Origin: Sapria himalayana
Taxonomy: Eukaryota; Streptophyta; Magnoliopsida; Malpighiales; Rafflesiaceae
Length of the DNA: 64,000 bases
NCBI GenBank assembly: GCA_029783825.1
Contig: JAREIK010002662.1
Coordinates: 377,501 to 441,500, forward strand
Direction: 5' to 3'
Part shown: positions 27,741 through 39,894 of the stretch, one piece after another
Numbering within the stretch: the stretch's first letter is position 1
How the letters are laid out: each line of letters opens with the position of its first letter
The notes under the pieces: model-generated
Seen by the model: only the letters and a program-made list of their open reading frames with translations
Databases searched by the model: none
Told to the model about the DNA's origin: nothing
Position numbers and translations under genes: made by a program

Positions 27741-29997
27741 CGTGCGTGCGTGTGTGTATATTAAGGATGCAAATATCAAGTATTATTATTATTATTAGTG
27801 TTGTGGAGGAATTCCTTTTTTTTTACAAAGTTAGATAAAAGTTAGTGCTATTTTTGGATGCAATAGAATATAAAGAGTACTACTTTCATTATCAAGAAAA
27901 TTTATTTGATAAAATTTTAAAATTGAACTAATTTAAAAAAAATACTTCTCAGAGTAATATTCCTACCTTTTAGTGGTATCAATGCAAAATATTAAATTAT
28001 TTTTGTTATTTTGTTTTGTAAATAAAGAGATGCATGCCTAATATTTTTTTCTATTTGAAGATTAGGGTGATTAGGATTTCTTGTTATGCATGCAATTGCT
28101 ACTTAAGAGCTATGGGGCTAATCTAATTTCTTCATCATCTTAAACTTTTTCTCCTTCTCTTACTGCTTTTTTTTCATCTTTTTCTACTTCTTCTTCTTGT
28201 ACTGCTACTACCACAAAAGAGTATCTACTTTCAAATGAGAATGCTCAATTATAGATGAGATAATATTTCTCTATGCTTTATCATTAGCATGGTCTATAGT
28301 ATATTCCATTATACTTTCTCATTAATTAAAGATAAAAGTATAGATTATAGTTCAATTTAGAAAGCTTACTAATAGATGAGTATCTAATTGCAATTAGAGT
28401 ATAAAGGGTAGATTAATTACCAATTGTGCAAAATTAATAATAGATGAGTATCAACTTACAACATTTAGGAATCAATTTGTTAGAGCATATGTTTGAGTGG
28501 TTGATTTGTCATTGTTGACAACTTTCTTGATTTGATAGAGCATAGTGATATATGTATCTCACACATCAACCATGATACAACATCAATATATATTTTTTTA
28601 CAAGATAAATGGTCTTGAGGTTGGTAATATATGTTCTACAATTCATCTCCATTGGAGAAACTAAGGTCTTGAAAGACTAACTATGGTCTCCTTTGATGAT
28701 AATATTTTCTCTATAACAAGATTAATCAATCAAAAAGTTTGGTTACCTAACAACAACAAATCAATAGAGCAAGCAAAGACATGAATATTCAATTGATATG
28801 CCTTCCAATCTCAAAAGATTATCAAAAGATAACCATCAATGGGTTTCAAACCTATTTGAAAAATATTATAGTTCAAATACCAAACCAGTTAATTAAATAT
28901 GATAATTTTGAATTAAATCACAAAATTATTTTTCATTTTCCCAAACTCTACTTAAAAGAGTTGAATTAATAAATAGAAAAAATATATATAAATATTCACA
29001 TGATTTTTATTACACACACAGGCACATACACACTACAAAAATTATGAACAAATTAACCAAAATGGTTTTTTTGGATTTTTCAGAAATGACATTAAATGCA
29101 TAGCACATAATAATTTTAATTATGTAAAAATTATTAAACACATATACACAATACCATAAAATAAACGAACACAACAAAAAACTTACACTGTCTAAAATAC
29201 ACTGCTAAAAAACTTACCATAAATAACACAAACTATGATCATACACACACTCTCATTTTATCATTGATAAAATAGCAATATACAGATTAAAACTATTATT
29301 TTTGAATAAGTTTTCTAAAAATATTATTTTTTTAGATTCAATAGAATCATCTTTTTGTGCTCTTCATGCAATATAGATAATAAATGAAGAACATATGCGT
29401 TTTTGTTTCGTGGTCCTCACTCAAGAACACCCGTGAACAAAAACATTAGCAATGGGCCATGAAAAATTGAAGTTTTAAATAGAAATATTTATAACCATAA
29501 CAAAAAAAATACCAGCAAACTATAGCATCAAAATCACTCAAACCATGATAAAGAAGTTCTCCACTTAATACCAACAAGCCCAAACAATGCATAATAATTT
29601 TTTCCTTTCACATCTATGGTAATAAAAAAATGATAGATATAATTATGTTTAAATAGTTTATGTATAGTTTTTTATAGATATATATATATAGTTATGTTTA
29701 AACATACTTATTTAAAGCACACTTATATTTATGTATACTATTTTTGTATACAATATGTAGTTATTTATATTGAACAAGTTATTAATTTAGCGTACCTACT
29801 GTGCACCATCAAAATCCACACAATGAAAATGCATTATATCACAAATGCATGAAGTATGCATACGATTAAGTATATATACACAATCCAAGAATACGACGGT
29901 AAATAAAGGAGAAAAATTTCATAAATAATAAATAACAGAATCAATACGCATAAGCTTAATCAAGTTAATCGATGAATAATAAATGTATAAAACGTAC
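26966..29997. other. AT-rich interior of CACTA 1 without recognisable genes
   Basis: Three kilobases of AT-rich sequence between the 540-bp array and a candidate leader exon. It holds a self-complementary block near 27420-27585 built from TGCATATG and GTTTATGCATA motifs, a TG/CG dinucleotide run at 27708-27757, a short TTC-rich stretch at 28130-28200 and CACA-rich A/C sequence near 29000-29260. A 62-codon frame at 28781-28969 has no recognisable motif and I do not call it a gene. Most of this may be an intron of the TNP2-like transcript, which is inference. Confidence 0.5.
27708..27757. repeat. (TG)n/(CG)n dinucleotide microsatellite
   Basis: A GTGTGTGT run passes through CGCGCGCG and GTGCGTGCGTGC before returning to GTGTGT. 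Alternating purine-pyrimidine DNA of this kind can adopt Z-form. It is flanked by ATATATGTATG. Confidence 0.9.
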
Positions 29998-30120
29998 CTC
30001 AAATCAAATAATTATTAAAACTTAAACCTCGAAATCGAATATATGTTGAAGCGTCGGTGTCGAGTGATGGATGGCCTTCTGCGGAGGTTCGCGTTGCTTG
30101 TTGTTGAAGATAATCACGTT
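29998..30120 (-). other. Candidate 5' leader exon of the CACTA 1 transcript
   Basis: A short island of near-normal GC content (about 30040-30120) stands in very AT-rich DNA. On the minus strand it ends with GAG followed by GTACGTTT at 29997, a good splice-donor match. It lies upstream of the TNP2-like gene and inside the right terminus, where a non-coding first exon would be expected. No ATG-led frame of note is present. This is inference from position, composition and one splice-like site. Confidence 0.3.
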
Positions 30121-31369
30121 GTAAATATTAGCAATTTTTTTATATTTTTAATTATTAAAACATTAAATAAATAAATAAATAATATATATATATAATCAAA
30201 GAGACTAATTAATTTTATTCACTATAAAAATTTTTTCAACAAAATTAATGTGCGTGTTGCAAGGTACAAATGAAAAATAAACACCTTAAAATTTTTTATT
30301 ATAATATTAATATAAACAATAAATATATAAACAATAAAAAAAATATGTTTAGCTTTATAAAAAAATTTCAAATAGGTACAAAATTAACAAAAACCATATA
30401 ATAAGACATATGAAAAGATGATTTGCCTTCTAGTCACTCTCGCTTAAAAGTTATAAAATACTATTAATGTTAAAAAAATATATAAAAATTTATATTTTAT
30501 CATTATAAATTTTAAAGAATTCATATTAATTTATACGAAGATAATATGAAATAATTTTAAAAACATAAAATGTCATATTATTATTTTTAAAATTTTTAAA
30601 TTTCAATTAATTACTTAAAGTGAGTAGATAATTAAAATAAGTTATATTTATTATTTTAATAAAAATTTAATGTTAAAAGTTAATAGTTAAAATATTACTC
30701 AATTGTTTAATTCATATAAATTTTTATGAGAGCAAAATCTATGTATTTATTTATAAATATTAATTTATTTTCTTTTAACTTTATTAAAAAAATTATATTT
30801 ATATTATATTTCAAGATTTTCGAATTTTGTTTTATTTATTTATTTAAGAGTTTTCTATGATAATACTTTTTTTTACTTATAATAATATTAATTTTTACTA
30901 GTTTATTCGTTAATTCAGATAATTTATAAAATATTTTTTATTTTATTATACAATGAATTAATTTATAATTATATTAGTAGAAATTTTAATATATGTTAAT
31001 TTAATTTTTAAAATAAAGAAAAAAATTATTATATTTATTGAATTTATTATTTAATGTTACTTTAATACAAATTTTTAAGTTTCTTATTTTAAAATTTTAG
31101 AACATTTTTCTTTATACTTTTATAAAAAATTAATACATCATAAAAATAGTTAATTTAGTCCTTATTAATATATATAATTGTTTTTTGAATTTTGAAATTT
31201 TTTAAATTATTTATTTATAATATAATATTTTAATGATTTTACGAGGAGAATGTATGGTTCAAGGATTGCTCATATATAGACCATTAACATACATTTAATA
31301 AACAAAATTAAATAAAATATTAAAACAAATACAAAATAAAAAAAAATTATATAATTAAATATTGGCAAG
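30121..31369. other. Very AT-rich DNA inside the right end of CACTA 1
   Basis: No coding sequence is seen. The stretch from about 30440 on is homologous, in inverted orientation, to the start of the second CACTA end at about 42050-43060. It is therefore a conserved part of this transposon family's promoter-side end. Confidence 0.6.
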
Positions 31370-32149
31370 AGAAATACCGTCGCTAAATCCATAGCTAAAT
31401 TATGGACTTTATAAGGTAGAGAAAATTCATCACTATATTACGTATTTTACTAGCTCGAGAAAATCTTTCACTAAATCATGGATTTTATTAGCAAGAGAAA
31501 TTCAATCGCTAAATCCATCGCTAAATTATGAATTTTATTAGTACGAAAAATTCCGTCGTTAAATTCATCGCTAAATCCATCGCTAAATCATGGATTTTAT
31601 TAGCAAAGGAAATTCTATCGCTAAACCCTTTGCTAAATCATGGATTTTATTAGCAAGAGAAATTCTGTCGCTAAATCCATTGCAAAATGATGAATATTAT
31701 TAGCAAGGGATTTTTTTCTCGCTAAATCCATCGCGAAATAATGGCTTGTATTAGTGAGGAAAAATCCCTCGCTAAATACATTGCTAAATAATGGCTGGCA
31801 TTAGCGAGGGATATTCCGTCGCTAATCCATCCGTAAATTCTTCATTTTTCTTGAGCAGAATTTACAAAAATTTTCTATCACTAATTCCGTCGCTAAAAAG
31901 TAAAAATCCCACTTTTCTTGAATGGAATTTATGAAAATCTTCCATCGCTAATCCGTCGCTAAATCCCCCACTTTTTTGAACAGAATTTATGAAAAATTTT
32001 TCCTCGTTAATCCATTGCTAATCCGTTGCTATTTTTTTTTCAAAAAAAAATATTAATCCTTTGTTATTCCCTAGCTAATCCGTTGCTATTTAGCTAGAGA
32101 TTGATCTCTAGCTAAAATTCCCTAGCTAAAATGAATCTTTCTTAAAGTG
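31370..32149. repeat. Right subterminal repeat array of CACTA 1
   Basis: About nine copies of a roughly 50-bp unit lie head to tail at 31370-31830. Its core is TTAGCAAGRGAAATTC, then TCGCTAAATCCAT, then GCTAAATNATGGATTTTA. They are followed by shorter CCGTCGCTAA and CCCTAGCTAA motifs up to the terminus at 32149. These are the expected binding sites for the TNP1-like protein at the promoter-side end. The array is longer and more regular than the one at the left end. Confidence 0.85.
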
Positions 32150-33109
32150 CCTTATTAACCTTTTTACTTCCCTTCTTATTCTTTTGGATAATATTTTTCT
32201 TGATGTTCCTCATTATCTTTTTGTTCTTTTCTTATTATTTTATTTTCTTCTTCCTCAACTTGTTCCACATCATCCTCTTCATTATCATCTTTTTTTTATT
32301 TTCATATAGTACTTTTTTCTCTTAATCTTCTTCTTCAGCTTCTAATCTTATTCATCTTTTTTCCCCTCTTCCTCTTCTTCATCTTTTTAAAAATTTTTTG
32401 TAATATTTATTTCTATTATTCCTATTCATCTTTATTAACTTTGTTTTCTTCTACTTCAATTCTCTATCATTTTTTTCTTTTTTTTCATATTTATCTTTTT
32501 ACTCTTTTACTCCTTTCTCTTCTTATTTTTGCTCTTCTCCTTTTTCTTATGGTTCACCTACATCTTATTATTTTCTTACTTCTTTTCATTATCTTGTTCT
32601 TGTTGTCTTTCTTCTTCTTTAACTTATACTACTTATTCTTCTTCTACTTCTTTTCTTCATACTCATTTTCTTCTTGTTTTTTTCTCTTCTTCATCTTCTT
32701 TTTACTCATCATCATCATCTTCATCTTCATCATCATCTTCTTCTTCTTTCCCTTTTTCTTATTTTAATCATGTTCTTATTCTTCATTTTCTTTCTCTTAA
32801 TTTCATCATATTATTCTTCTTATTCTTATCTTTTTTTTTCGTTTCTTTTATTCTTTTTGTTAATACTTTTAATCATCTTCTTATTTTCTTTTTCTTCCAA
32901 TTCTTCTTCCTACACCTCCTGTTCTTCTTCTTTTATTTTTTCTCCAACTCATTTTTATTTATTTTATTTCTCTTATTCTTCTTTGTCATCTTTCTCATAT
33001 TTTAATTCTTCTGCTTCTTTTATTTCTTCCAATTCTTCCTACACCTCTTGTTCTTATTCTTCATTTTTTTCATCTTATCTTTCATCTATTTCATCTTCTT
33101 CCTCTTCTT
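32150..33109. repeat. Pyrimidine-rich TTC tract, segment 3
   Basis: The tract resumes immediately after the CACTA 1 target duplication, with TTCTTT and TCATCATCATC units. It ends at the poly(T) that marks the 3' tail of LINE 1. The last 20 bases (33090-33109) recur at 39895-39914 as the LINE target duplication. Confidence 0.93.
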
Positions 33110-34564
33110 TTTTTTTTTTTTTTGAAAATGTTGTTTATTAATTTTAGCCCTCTCTTTTGGCGGAGGAATACCATTTGTACAAACTATATCTACCCTTCCC
33201 CTCTTACACCCTTTCCTATCCTCTTTTTAAACTTTTCAACTACGATCAAACAATAAACATAAGCTTAACTAAAGCAAAAGACTGCAGGGCTATTTATATT
33301 CTTCTTTCCTTATTTCCAATTGGTAAATAAATCTGTTTTTGGGAGAACAGATTTTGATGTTAATCCCCCTTGTTGCTTTTTCTTTTGATTGGAGTGTTGT
33401 GTTCATGTTTGAGCTTTAGGATTTTCCATTCTTGTCCCGCAACTTTACTCCAAGGTTGTCTTCTATTTTCTGTTACAACATCTTTACTCCATTCCTGTCC
33501 CGCAAGTTAGACAAACTCCTTCTTTGCAGCTTCTTTCACAGCAGCACAGTAGCCTTTCCTACAACATCTTTATTCTATTCACAGCACCTTTCCATGGAAA
33601 CCTTCATACTGCAGCACAGCCCCTTCATACAGTAGCACGACAGCTCTCATATAGTAGCACAGCAGTTTTCAGCACCGCAGCACAGCAGCGCAGCAGCTGA
33701 AACTTTACTGCATAAACACCCTTCATGCTACACTTTTTCTCCAGCCCTTTGAATCTTGCTCCCTCTAGTTCTTCACTTTATATGCTGTTCCGGATCCTTG
33801 ACTTTCACTATATATGCTGCACTCTACACTTTATATGCTGTTACAAGAGCTTGACTAACCCTTCATCATGTATGCTGTATAATACCTGCGCTGCTAAGAA
33901 AGCCAAGAAAACCAAGCCAAATATACATTCTATTTCTTTTCTCCCTCCTAGATTCCTTTCTAAACAAACCTGTAACTGTAGGGACAGAAATTCCCCTACC
34001 GACTGCCTCCATTCCTTCTAACATCTTAATTTTCGCTATATTTCCCTCCATGTTCTGCTATTTTCACTTTTCCATTCTTCTCTTTACTCATGTCGTCTTC
34101 ATGTTCAGTTTGCTGCCTTCCTTTGCTTGACTTCTGGAATTCATTGCCGTATCCCAGCAACTTTGCGCTCCATTTTTCCCCCATAGCCGCTTCATTTCTG
34201 TACCCTCATTGAACCTTAGCAAATCTGAAATTTGCTTCCTTAATGACAGCAAGACCTATTCTATACCCCAACGTCTAATGTTCTAGCATCCTAACTAATT
34301 AATTAACACATGACCTTGCAACATTGTTCTCATAAGCATAAATATGACTTTTAAACATACAATAAACAAAGAAATAAAGCAAATGAGGTTTAGACTGCAT
34401 GTGCCAGCAAATCTTGCCTCCCAATGAATGAAGCTTTGAGTGAGCTGCGCTGCTAAGAAAGACAAATACATCTATACCATATTCCCCAAGAGAACCCCAT
34501 TTTTTGCCGTTAACCTTTCCTCTTCTATTATACCTATATGATCTATTAATATTTTAACTTCCTC
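33110..34564 (-). other. LINE 1 3' untranslated region
   Basis: About 1.45 kb follows the ORF2 stop. Near the tail, the minus strand carries GGTATTCCTCCGCCAAAAGA (33160 region), which recurs in the tail of LINE 2 near 49580. This marks a conserved 3' end that the family's reverse transcriptase probably recognises. A block at about 33590-33705 repeats a GCAGCACAG motif. No gene is seen here. Confidence 0.75.
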
Positions 34565-37500
34565 TCACTTTCTACCCTTACTAACTCTTACATAGGGAAT
34601 TGCATTCTTGTCTAGTTCCACTAGGCCTTTTATTTTTATCGGCAGAGTAACCTCATCATATTCTACTTCTCCTTTTTGTGATCCTAGCCTTGCAAGATTG
34701 TCTGCCGGGGTGTTTAGCTCTCTATATATATGTAATATTGATGCATTCAGTTCTTCTCTGAGATTCAAAATAATTTCTAATTCCTCTTCATGTTTCCAAA
34801 GAGATATTTTCTTTGTTACTAAATTGACTAATAGCAATGAATCTACCTGTATTTGAATATTCTTATAGTCTAATTTTTTACAAACAGTTAAACCTAAATT
34901 TAATGCTCTAATTTCTGAATGTAGAGCCGAGGCTGCTACACTAACTGTAGTAAAAGCTTTCTTAACTGTCCCTGAAGAATCTCTTATTAATCCACCTCCC
35001 CCCGCTATACTTGTTTCCCTATTAAAGCTTCCATCCATATTTAGTAAGAGTTTTCCTTCCGGAGGTTTGTGCCAAGAGATACTTTTCGCCCAATATTGTT
35101 TATTTATTTTTATATTTAGGAACCATTCCCGTTCTGCTTTCTTTTCTGTGTGTATTTTATTTAAAATTACAGGGTTAAAATTTGAAATGTTACTTATTTC
35201 CTGCCTGATTTCTTGTGAAATTGCATTCGTGTCCATTTTCTTTCCTTCAAACCTACTCCTATTTCGAGCCTTCCATATACACCATATTATTACATGTGGT
35301 AAGTACCTATTAAGCCAGATTCTAGTAGGATTAGTAGAGATTACTTTTTCCCATGTTTTAATTCGTTCAATTATACCATCTTCTCTTTTAATGATTTGCT
35401 TTATTTCATCAAATTTCTTCCAGACCTGTATGGCGATTTTACCTTTCGAAAATAGGTGATCCATAGATTCTTCTTCCTCTAAGTAGCATTCACATCTAGA
35501 CACCAATTTAATGCCATTTCTTTGAACATTAGTATCCACAGGTATTGCATTTGTTGTTACTTTCCATGCTAGTGAGCACATTTTCTGTGGTATACCTGCC
35601 CTCCAGACCCATTTAGATATAGATTGAACAAGCTTTTTTTTCCTAATTAATTCCTTTACCGATTTAAGTGTAAAATTACCTTGTGGTGTTAGGATCCATT
35701 TCCAACCACTCTTTTTTAATATTGAATGGGATTCTACTTTTTTCTTTTGTTTTTCCAAGGCTTTCCAATTATTTGAAACTTTCTTGGGCCGCTTTTCTAA
35801 ATATCTTGCCCTCATATATTTTGCCCAAAGACTGTCATTTTCCTTCAACCTCCACCATCATTTGCAATCCCATGCGGTGGCCATATCTTGTAGAGAGATT
35901 ATTCCTAAACCTGCCTCTGCTTTTGAATAACAAATATCTCCCCAATTTTTCCAATGAATTTTATTCTTCCCTTCTTTTTTGCCCCATAGAAAATTTGCCA
36001 TCTCCATTTCTATTTTCTTTGTGAATTTCTTCGGAGGGTGTATTACGGATAGGATATGAACCAGCGTGCTTTGAAGCACGTGCGAAATTAATGTAACTCG
36101 TCCCCCAAATCCTAGTAAGTCCTCTTTCCAACATGCTATTTTCTTTCTCATTTTTTCTTGCAGCGGTGCTAAATATTCCTCTCTCAATTTTCCTTCAAAT
36201 ATTGGGCAGCCTAAATAAATTAAAGCTCCCTTATTTTGGGTGAAACCAGTTAAATTTTTAATTTTGTTTATATCTTTCTCCAAAGCTTTTTTTCCCAGTA
36301 TAAACTGGCACTTCTTTTTATTTACCACCTGACCTGTTTCTAATTCAAATAGTTGTAGTAATTCTATAAGGTATATTATAGATCTTTTACTTGCATTTGT
36401 GAAAATTAATAAATCATCAGCATAGGCCAAACAACCTATTCTCGGAGTGTTTTTAGGTTGTCTAAAAGGTAAAATTTTCCCTTCCGACATTCTTTTGTTT
36501 AAATTAAGAATAAGCAATTCTAAATATATATCAAATAGTAGGGGGGATAAGGGGTCTCCCTGCCTTAGACTTCTTTTTGGTTTGAATTCTTCACCTATAT
36601 TTCCATTTATAATAATTCTAACCCAAACATTCGAAACACATCTATAAATTAAATCTATGCATAATTCGGAGAAACCATATTTTCTCAGTACAAAGCAAAG
36701 TACATCCCATTCAACCCTGTCAAATGCTTTAGACAAATCCAGCTTGATAGCTAGATTGTGCCCTCTTGTTTTAGCTGAAATGTTTTTCATCATTTCTGAT
36801 GCTAACATAATATTTTCAATCATCAGTCTGTTTTTAACAAAACCCGTTTGTTCTTGTGAGATTATTAATGGAAAAATATTACTTAACCTGTTCTGAATTA
36901 TTTTGGCTAAAATCTTATAAATCGCATTACACAAGCTTATTGGCCTGAAATCCTCACATATCTGTGGGGCGTCTTTTTTAGGAATAAGAACTATGTATGA
37001 GTTTGCCCAGGCTTTAGGGATATCTGCACCGACGAAAAAGTTGGCAATTGCTAAAACTAGATCATGTTTAATAATGGGCCAATTTAACTGATAGAAATAG
37101 TTATTCCAGCCGTCTGGACCCGCTGCACTATCTTTATCAAGATTAAAAACCACATTTTTTACCTCTTCCTCCTCTGGTATATTTTCCATCATTTGATTCT
37201 GATCTTGTGTAATGGAAGCCCTGATCTCCTGTATTAAGGAGTTCCCTTCGTGAGACACATGCCCACATAAGTGTGATTTAAAAAAAAACCTCAAAGAGAG
37301 TTCCAATTTGCTTGTCTTCTTCTATCCATTTTCCTTCCGTGTTTTTTAAAGCTTTAATTCTATTTTTCTGAGTTTTTATTTTACTCATATTATGAAAAAA
37401 TTTAGTGTTTCTATCGTCTTCTTTTAGCCATTTAATTTTTGCTCGTTGTTTCCAATATACCTCCTCCATATGTAATTTTAAGCTCAATTCAGCTTTAGCC

Positions 37501-38462
37501 TTATTTAATTCTTGTCTAATCTTATCATCATTTTTATTATCATATTCAATTTCTAATTTTTCTACCTTCTCTTCTGCTTGTTTTATTTTCAGATTTATAT
37601 TCCCAAAAACTTCCTTATTCCATGATTTTAAATGTTTTTTAAGTCTGTTTAACTTGAACATTAGAACCTGGATCGGTTTACCCTGTGCTGGCTCTGACCA
37701 AGATTCTTTCACCAATTTTTAAAATTCCGGATGCTTTCCCCACATATTTTGAAATTTAAAGCTTCTTATGCTCCTTTTATTATGATGAATAGTTATAAGA
37801 AGTGGAGAGTGATCTGAACAGGTTCTGCTTAAATGCCTAAGCGATGTAGACCCGTGCGAGGCTGCCCACTTAGCATTACACATTACCCTATCCAGTCTGG
37901 CCCAAATTGCCCTTCTTTTACTCCAGTTGTTACACCAGGTGTAATTTGAGCCCGTATAAGCTATTTCCATTAGACTTGATTTAGAGACCGCCTCATTAAA
38001 TTGAGACATTGCTATTGTGTTCGGAGTTTTTCCTCCCTTCTTCTCTAATGAGCTTCTAATTACATTAAAATCTCCTCCTATTAACCAAGGAGTATTTTTT
38101 GATGCTATATCCCGCATTTTCTCCCATAAAACCAACCTAGCTTTTTTATCATTTTTAGCATATACCACCGATATTATATCTTTTGTATTTTTATTCATTT
38201 TAAAGTGTATTATTTGTTCTGTGTCTTTTAATATTTCAATGTCTAGATTATTATGCCACATTAACCAGAGTTTACTATTTAAATTAGAAAATGAATTATT
38301 AAACCCTAATATTCTACTATATTTTATTATTTGATCCTGCTGTGTCATAGGTTCTGCTATAGCTACTAAAGCAATTTTATATGTTTTAATCAGATTTTTA
38401 AGCCTATTTATCGAAGGGTTATTTTCCACCCCTCTGATATTCCAATACATATATCTATCCAT
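34565..38462 (-). pseudogene. LINE 1 ORF2: endonuclease, reverse transcriptase, RNase H
   Basis: The ATG is at 38462-38460. Endonuclease motifs come first: IAEP with the catalytic Glu, GGDFNVI, ARLDR and SDHSPLL (38462-37719). Reverse transcriptase motifs follow in 37306-35858: FRPISLCN, LDLSKAFDRVEWD, GDPLSPLLF and the catalytic YADD at about 36424-36413. Next come a zf-RVT region (SRCECY...MDHLF) and a plant-type RNase H (NMDGSF, HSEIRAL, QVDS, TPADNLA) ending at 34565. In the family this protein nicks the target and reverse-transcribes the element RNA. Lesions are in-frame stops at 37721-37719 and 35860-35858, and a frameshift near 37290 in a T-rich run. The Met-initiated frames after each lesion are continuations of this one gene. 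Confidence 0.92.
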
Positions 38463-39800
38463 TAAAACCTAATTTGGATTGTAATCTAGTTATGCATTTT
38501 GAATCATATTTTTTATCTTTCCTCATATTTCTCGCACTCTTGGGAGGAATAGATTGAGATAATACATTATATTTTTCTAGTTTACCGAGTTGCATAGCCA
38601 TTCTCCTTATGGCTTCCATAGATTGAAATTTATTTAAATTTTCACCAATTTTATCGTACATTTCTAAATCATCCTTCGCTTCTCCTAAGTAACTTTCTTT
38701 CTTAACTTCCTCTATACCTAATTGAGGGCAACTAAACACCTCCGAATCTTCATCCGGAAAGTCTAGGAGATCCTCCTCTATCCAGCTGTAATCTTCTATT
38801 TTTTCCTTTAACACCCTTCTATGTTTATTTTTCCTAGCACTTTTTCTTCTAAATTTCACCACCTCCCATCTCTCTTCCTTATTCTCTTCATTACTACCCT
38901 CTATGCTTACCTCCCTAATGCTTCCATCTCCCTCCTCCTCCAAGAAAAAACTCCATTCTCTCTCCTACTCTCCTCTTCTTCATCCTCTAAACCTAGAGGT
39001 TTCGGGGCCACATCCTCCCTCCTTATCCATGTTTCTACTTTTCTTATTGCAGCTACTTGCCATTTCACCTTTCCTATCAGCTCTCTACCTATTTTACATT
39101 CAGATTTATCGTGCCCAAGCCTATTACAGATTAAGCAATATGAGGGCATGTTTTCGGGTATGACATTTTGCCAATAGCCATTGTTCTGCCCATCTTCGCC
39201 CTCTCCTATCCAAATTTCATTAGGCAGAGGAGTAAGAAGATTACACTCTACACATACTCGAGCCTTACTAGGCCGAGTTAATGTCACAGTGGCCTCATCC
39301 CGAAGCAAAGGTTTTCCCAAACAAGAGGTTATCGCATAGAGAGGATTAGCATTAAACATGTATATAGGAAGGTTAGGCAAAGAGAACCAAACCGGAGCAA
39401 CAGGCGCCTCCACCTTTGGACTGAAGTCCTTCGTCCATTTCAGCACGCGCATGAGGAAACCACTTACTTGCCATGCTCCACGGTGCCATATGCGATAATA
39501 ATTATCAACTGAAAAACACTGAATAAACACATGTTTCACGTCATAATCGGCCAGCTTTACCCTTCCCATGAGCTTCAGAGAGGAGAAGAACTGTTGTATA
39601 TCGCTCGGGCGAGGCCTGCTGTGGGAGAATTTGCCGATAAGCATGTATTGATAAGGCTCCTTGAGCTTCTGTAACTCGTCGTCTGAAAAAACTATAACGG
39701 GGTTCTCATTTTTTGCTCCGAAAGTGCACGAGTATGGTGCGGGCTCCTTTGTTATCAAGGCAAATGATTTATTCTTTGTGAATAAATCATTTTGCTCCAT
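38455..39800 (-). pseudogene. LINE 1 ORF1: DUF4283 and CCHC zinc-knuckle protein
   Basis: The start chosen is the ATG at 39800 (MEQNDLFTKNKSF), because it matches the start in LINE 2. The longer frame reaching 39989 runs into TTC tract outside the element and gives an artificial Arg/Lys-rich N terminus. A DUF4283-type region (LIGKFSHSRP to RVLKWTKDF) covers about residues 60-160. A knuckle CLICNRLGHDKSEC (C-X2-C-X4-H-X4-C) lies near residue 230. The acidic C-terminal part (38943-38455, SYLGEAKDDLEMYDKIGENL) is in another frame, so there is a frameshift around 38907-38943. ORF1 proteins of this class bind the element RNA. The stop overlaps the ORF2 start by eight bases. Confidence 0.9.
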
Positions 39801-39894
39801 TTTGCACTTGAAAGGAGCTTGATTTGAGCTCAAATGGTGGTTTTCTCTCTCTAGAAAGAGGGATTTTCTCTCTCTACGGGTTGAGAGCTTCTTC

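Larger units (their letters stand above)
14732..32149 (-). mobile_element. CACTA (En/Spm) DNA transposon 1, about 17.4 kb
   Basis: The left terminus reads CACTACAAGAAAAATCCA. The right terminus, read on the minus strand, is CACTTTAAGAAAGATTCA, matching at 14 of 18 positions. The three bases outside both ends are CCT (14729-14731 and 32150-32152), the 3-bp duplication CACTA elements make. Both flanks are TTC tract, so excision would rejoin the tract. Inside both ends are many TAGCGA/TCGCTAAA subterminal motifs. The transposase genes are on the minus strand, so transcription would run from the right end to the left. Stops and frameshifts in both genes indicate an inactive copy. The size is large for the superfamily, mostly because of tandem arrays at 15.2-18.7 kb and 25.6-27.0 kb. 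Confidence 0.93.
33110..39894 (-). mobile_element. LINE 1, near full-length non-LTR retrotransposon
   Basis: A minus-strand element of about 6.8 kb with a two-ORF LINE layout. The T run at 33108-33123 is its poly(A) tail. The 20-bp sequence TTCATCTTCTTCCTCTTCTT flanks it at 33090-33109 and 39895-39914, a plausible target duplication, although the low-complexity tract makes exact ends uncertain by a few bases. ORF1 (39800-38455) has a DUF4283-type region and a CCHC knuckle. ORF2 (38462-34565) has endonuclease, reverse transcriptase, zf-RVT and RNase H regions. The 5' leader is only about 95 bp, against about 625 bp in LINE 2, so its 5' end may be truncated. Two stops and two frameshifts inactivate it. 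Confidence 0.92.

Noticed and set aside
28781..28969. 62-codon frame inside CACTA 1
   Set aside because: No recognisable motif, AT-rich, no splice or family context.
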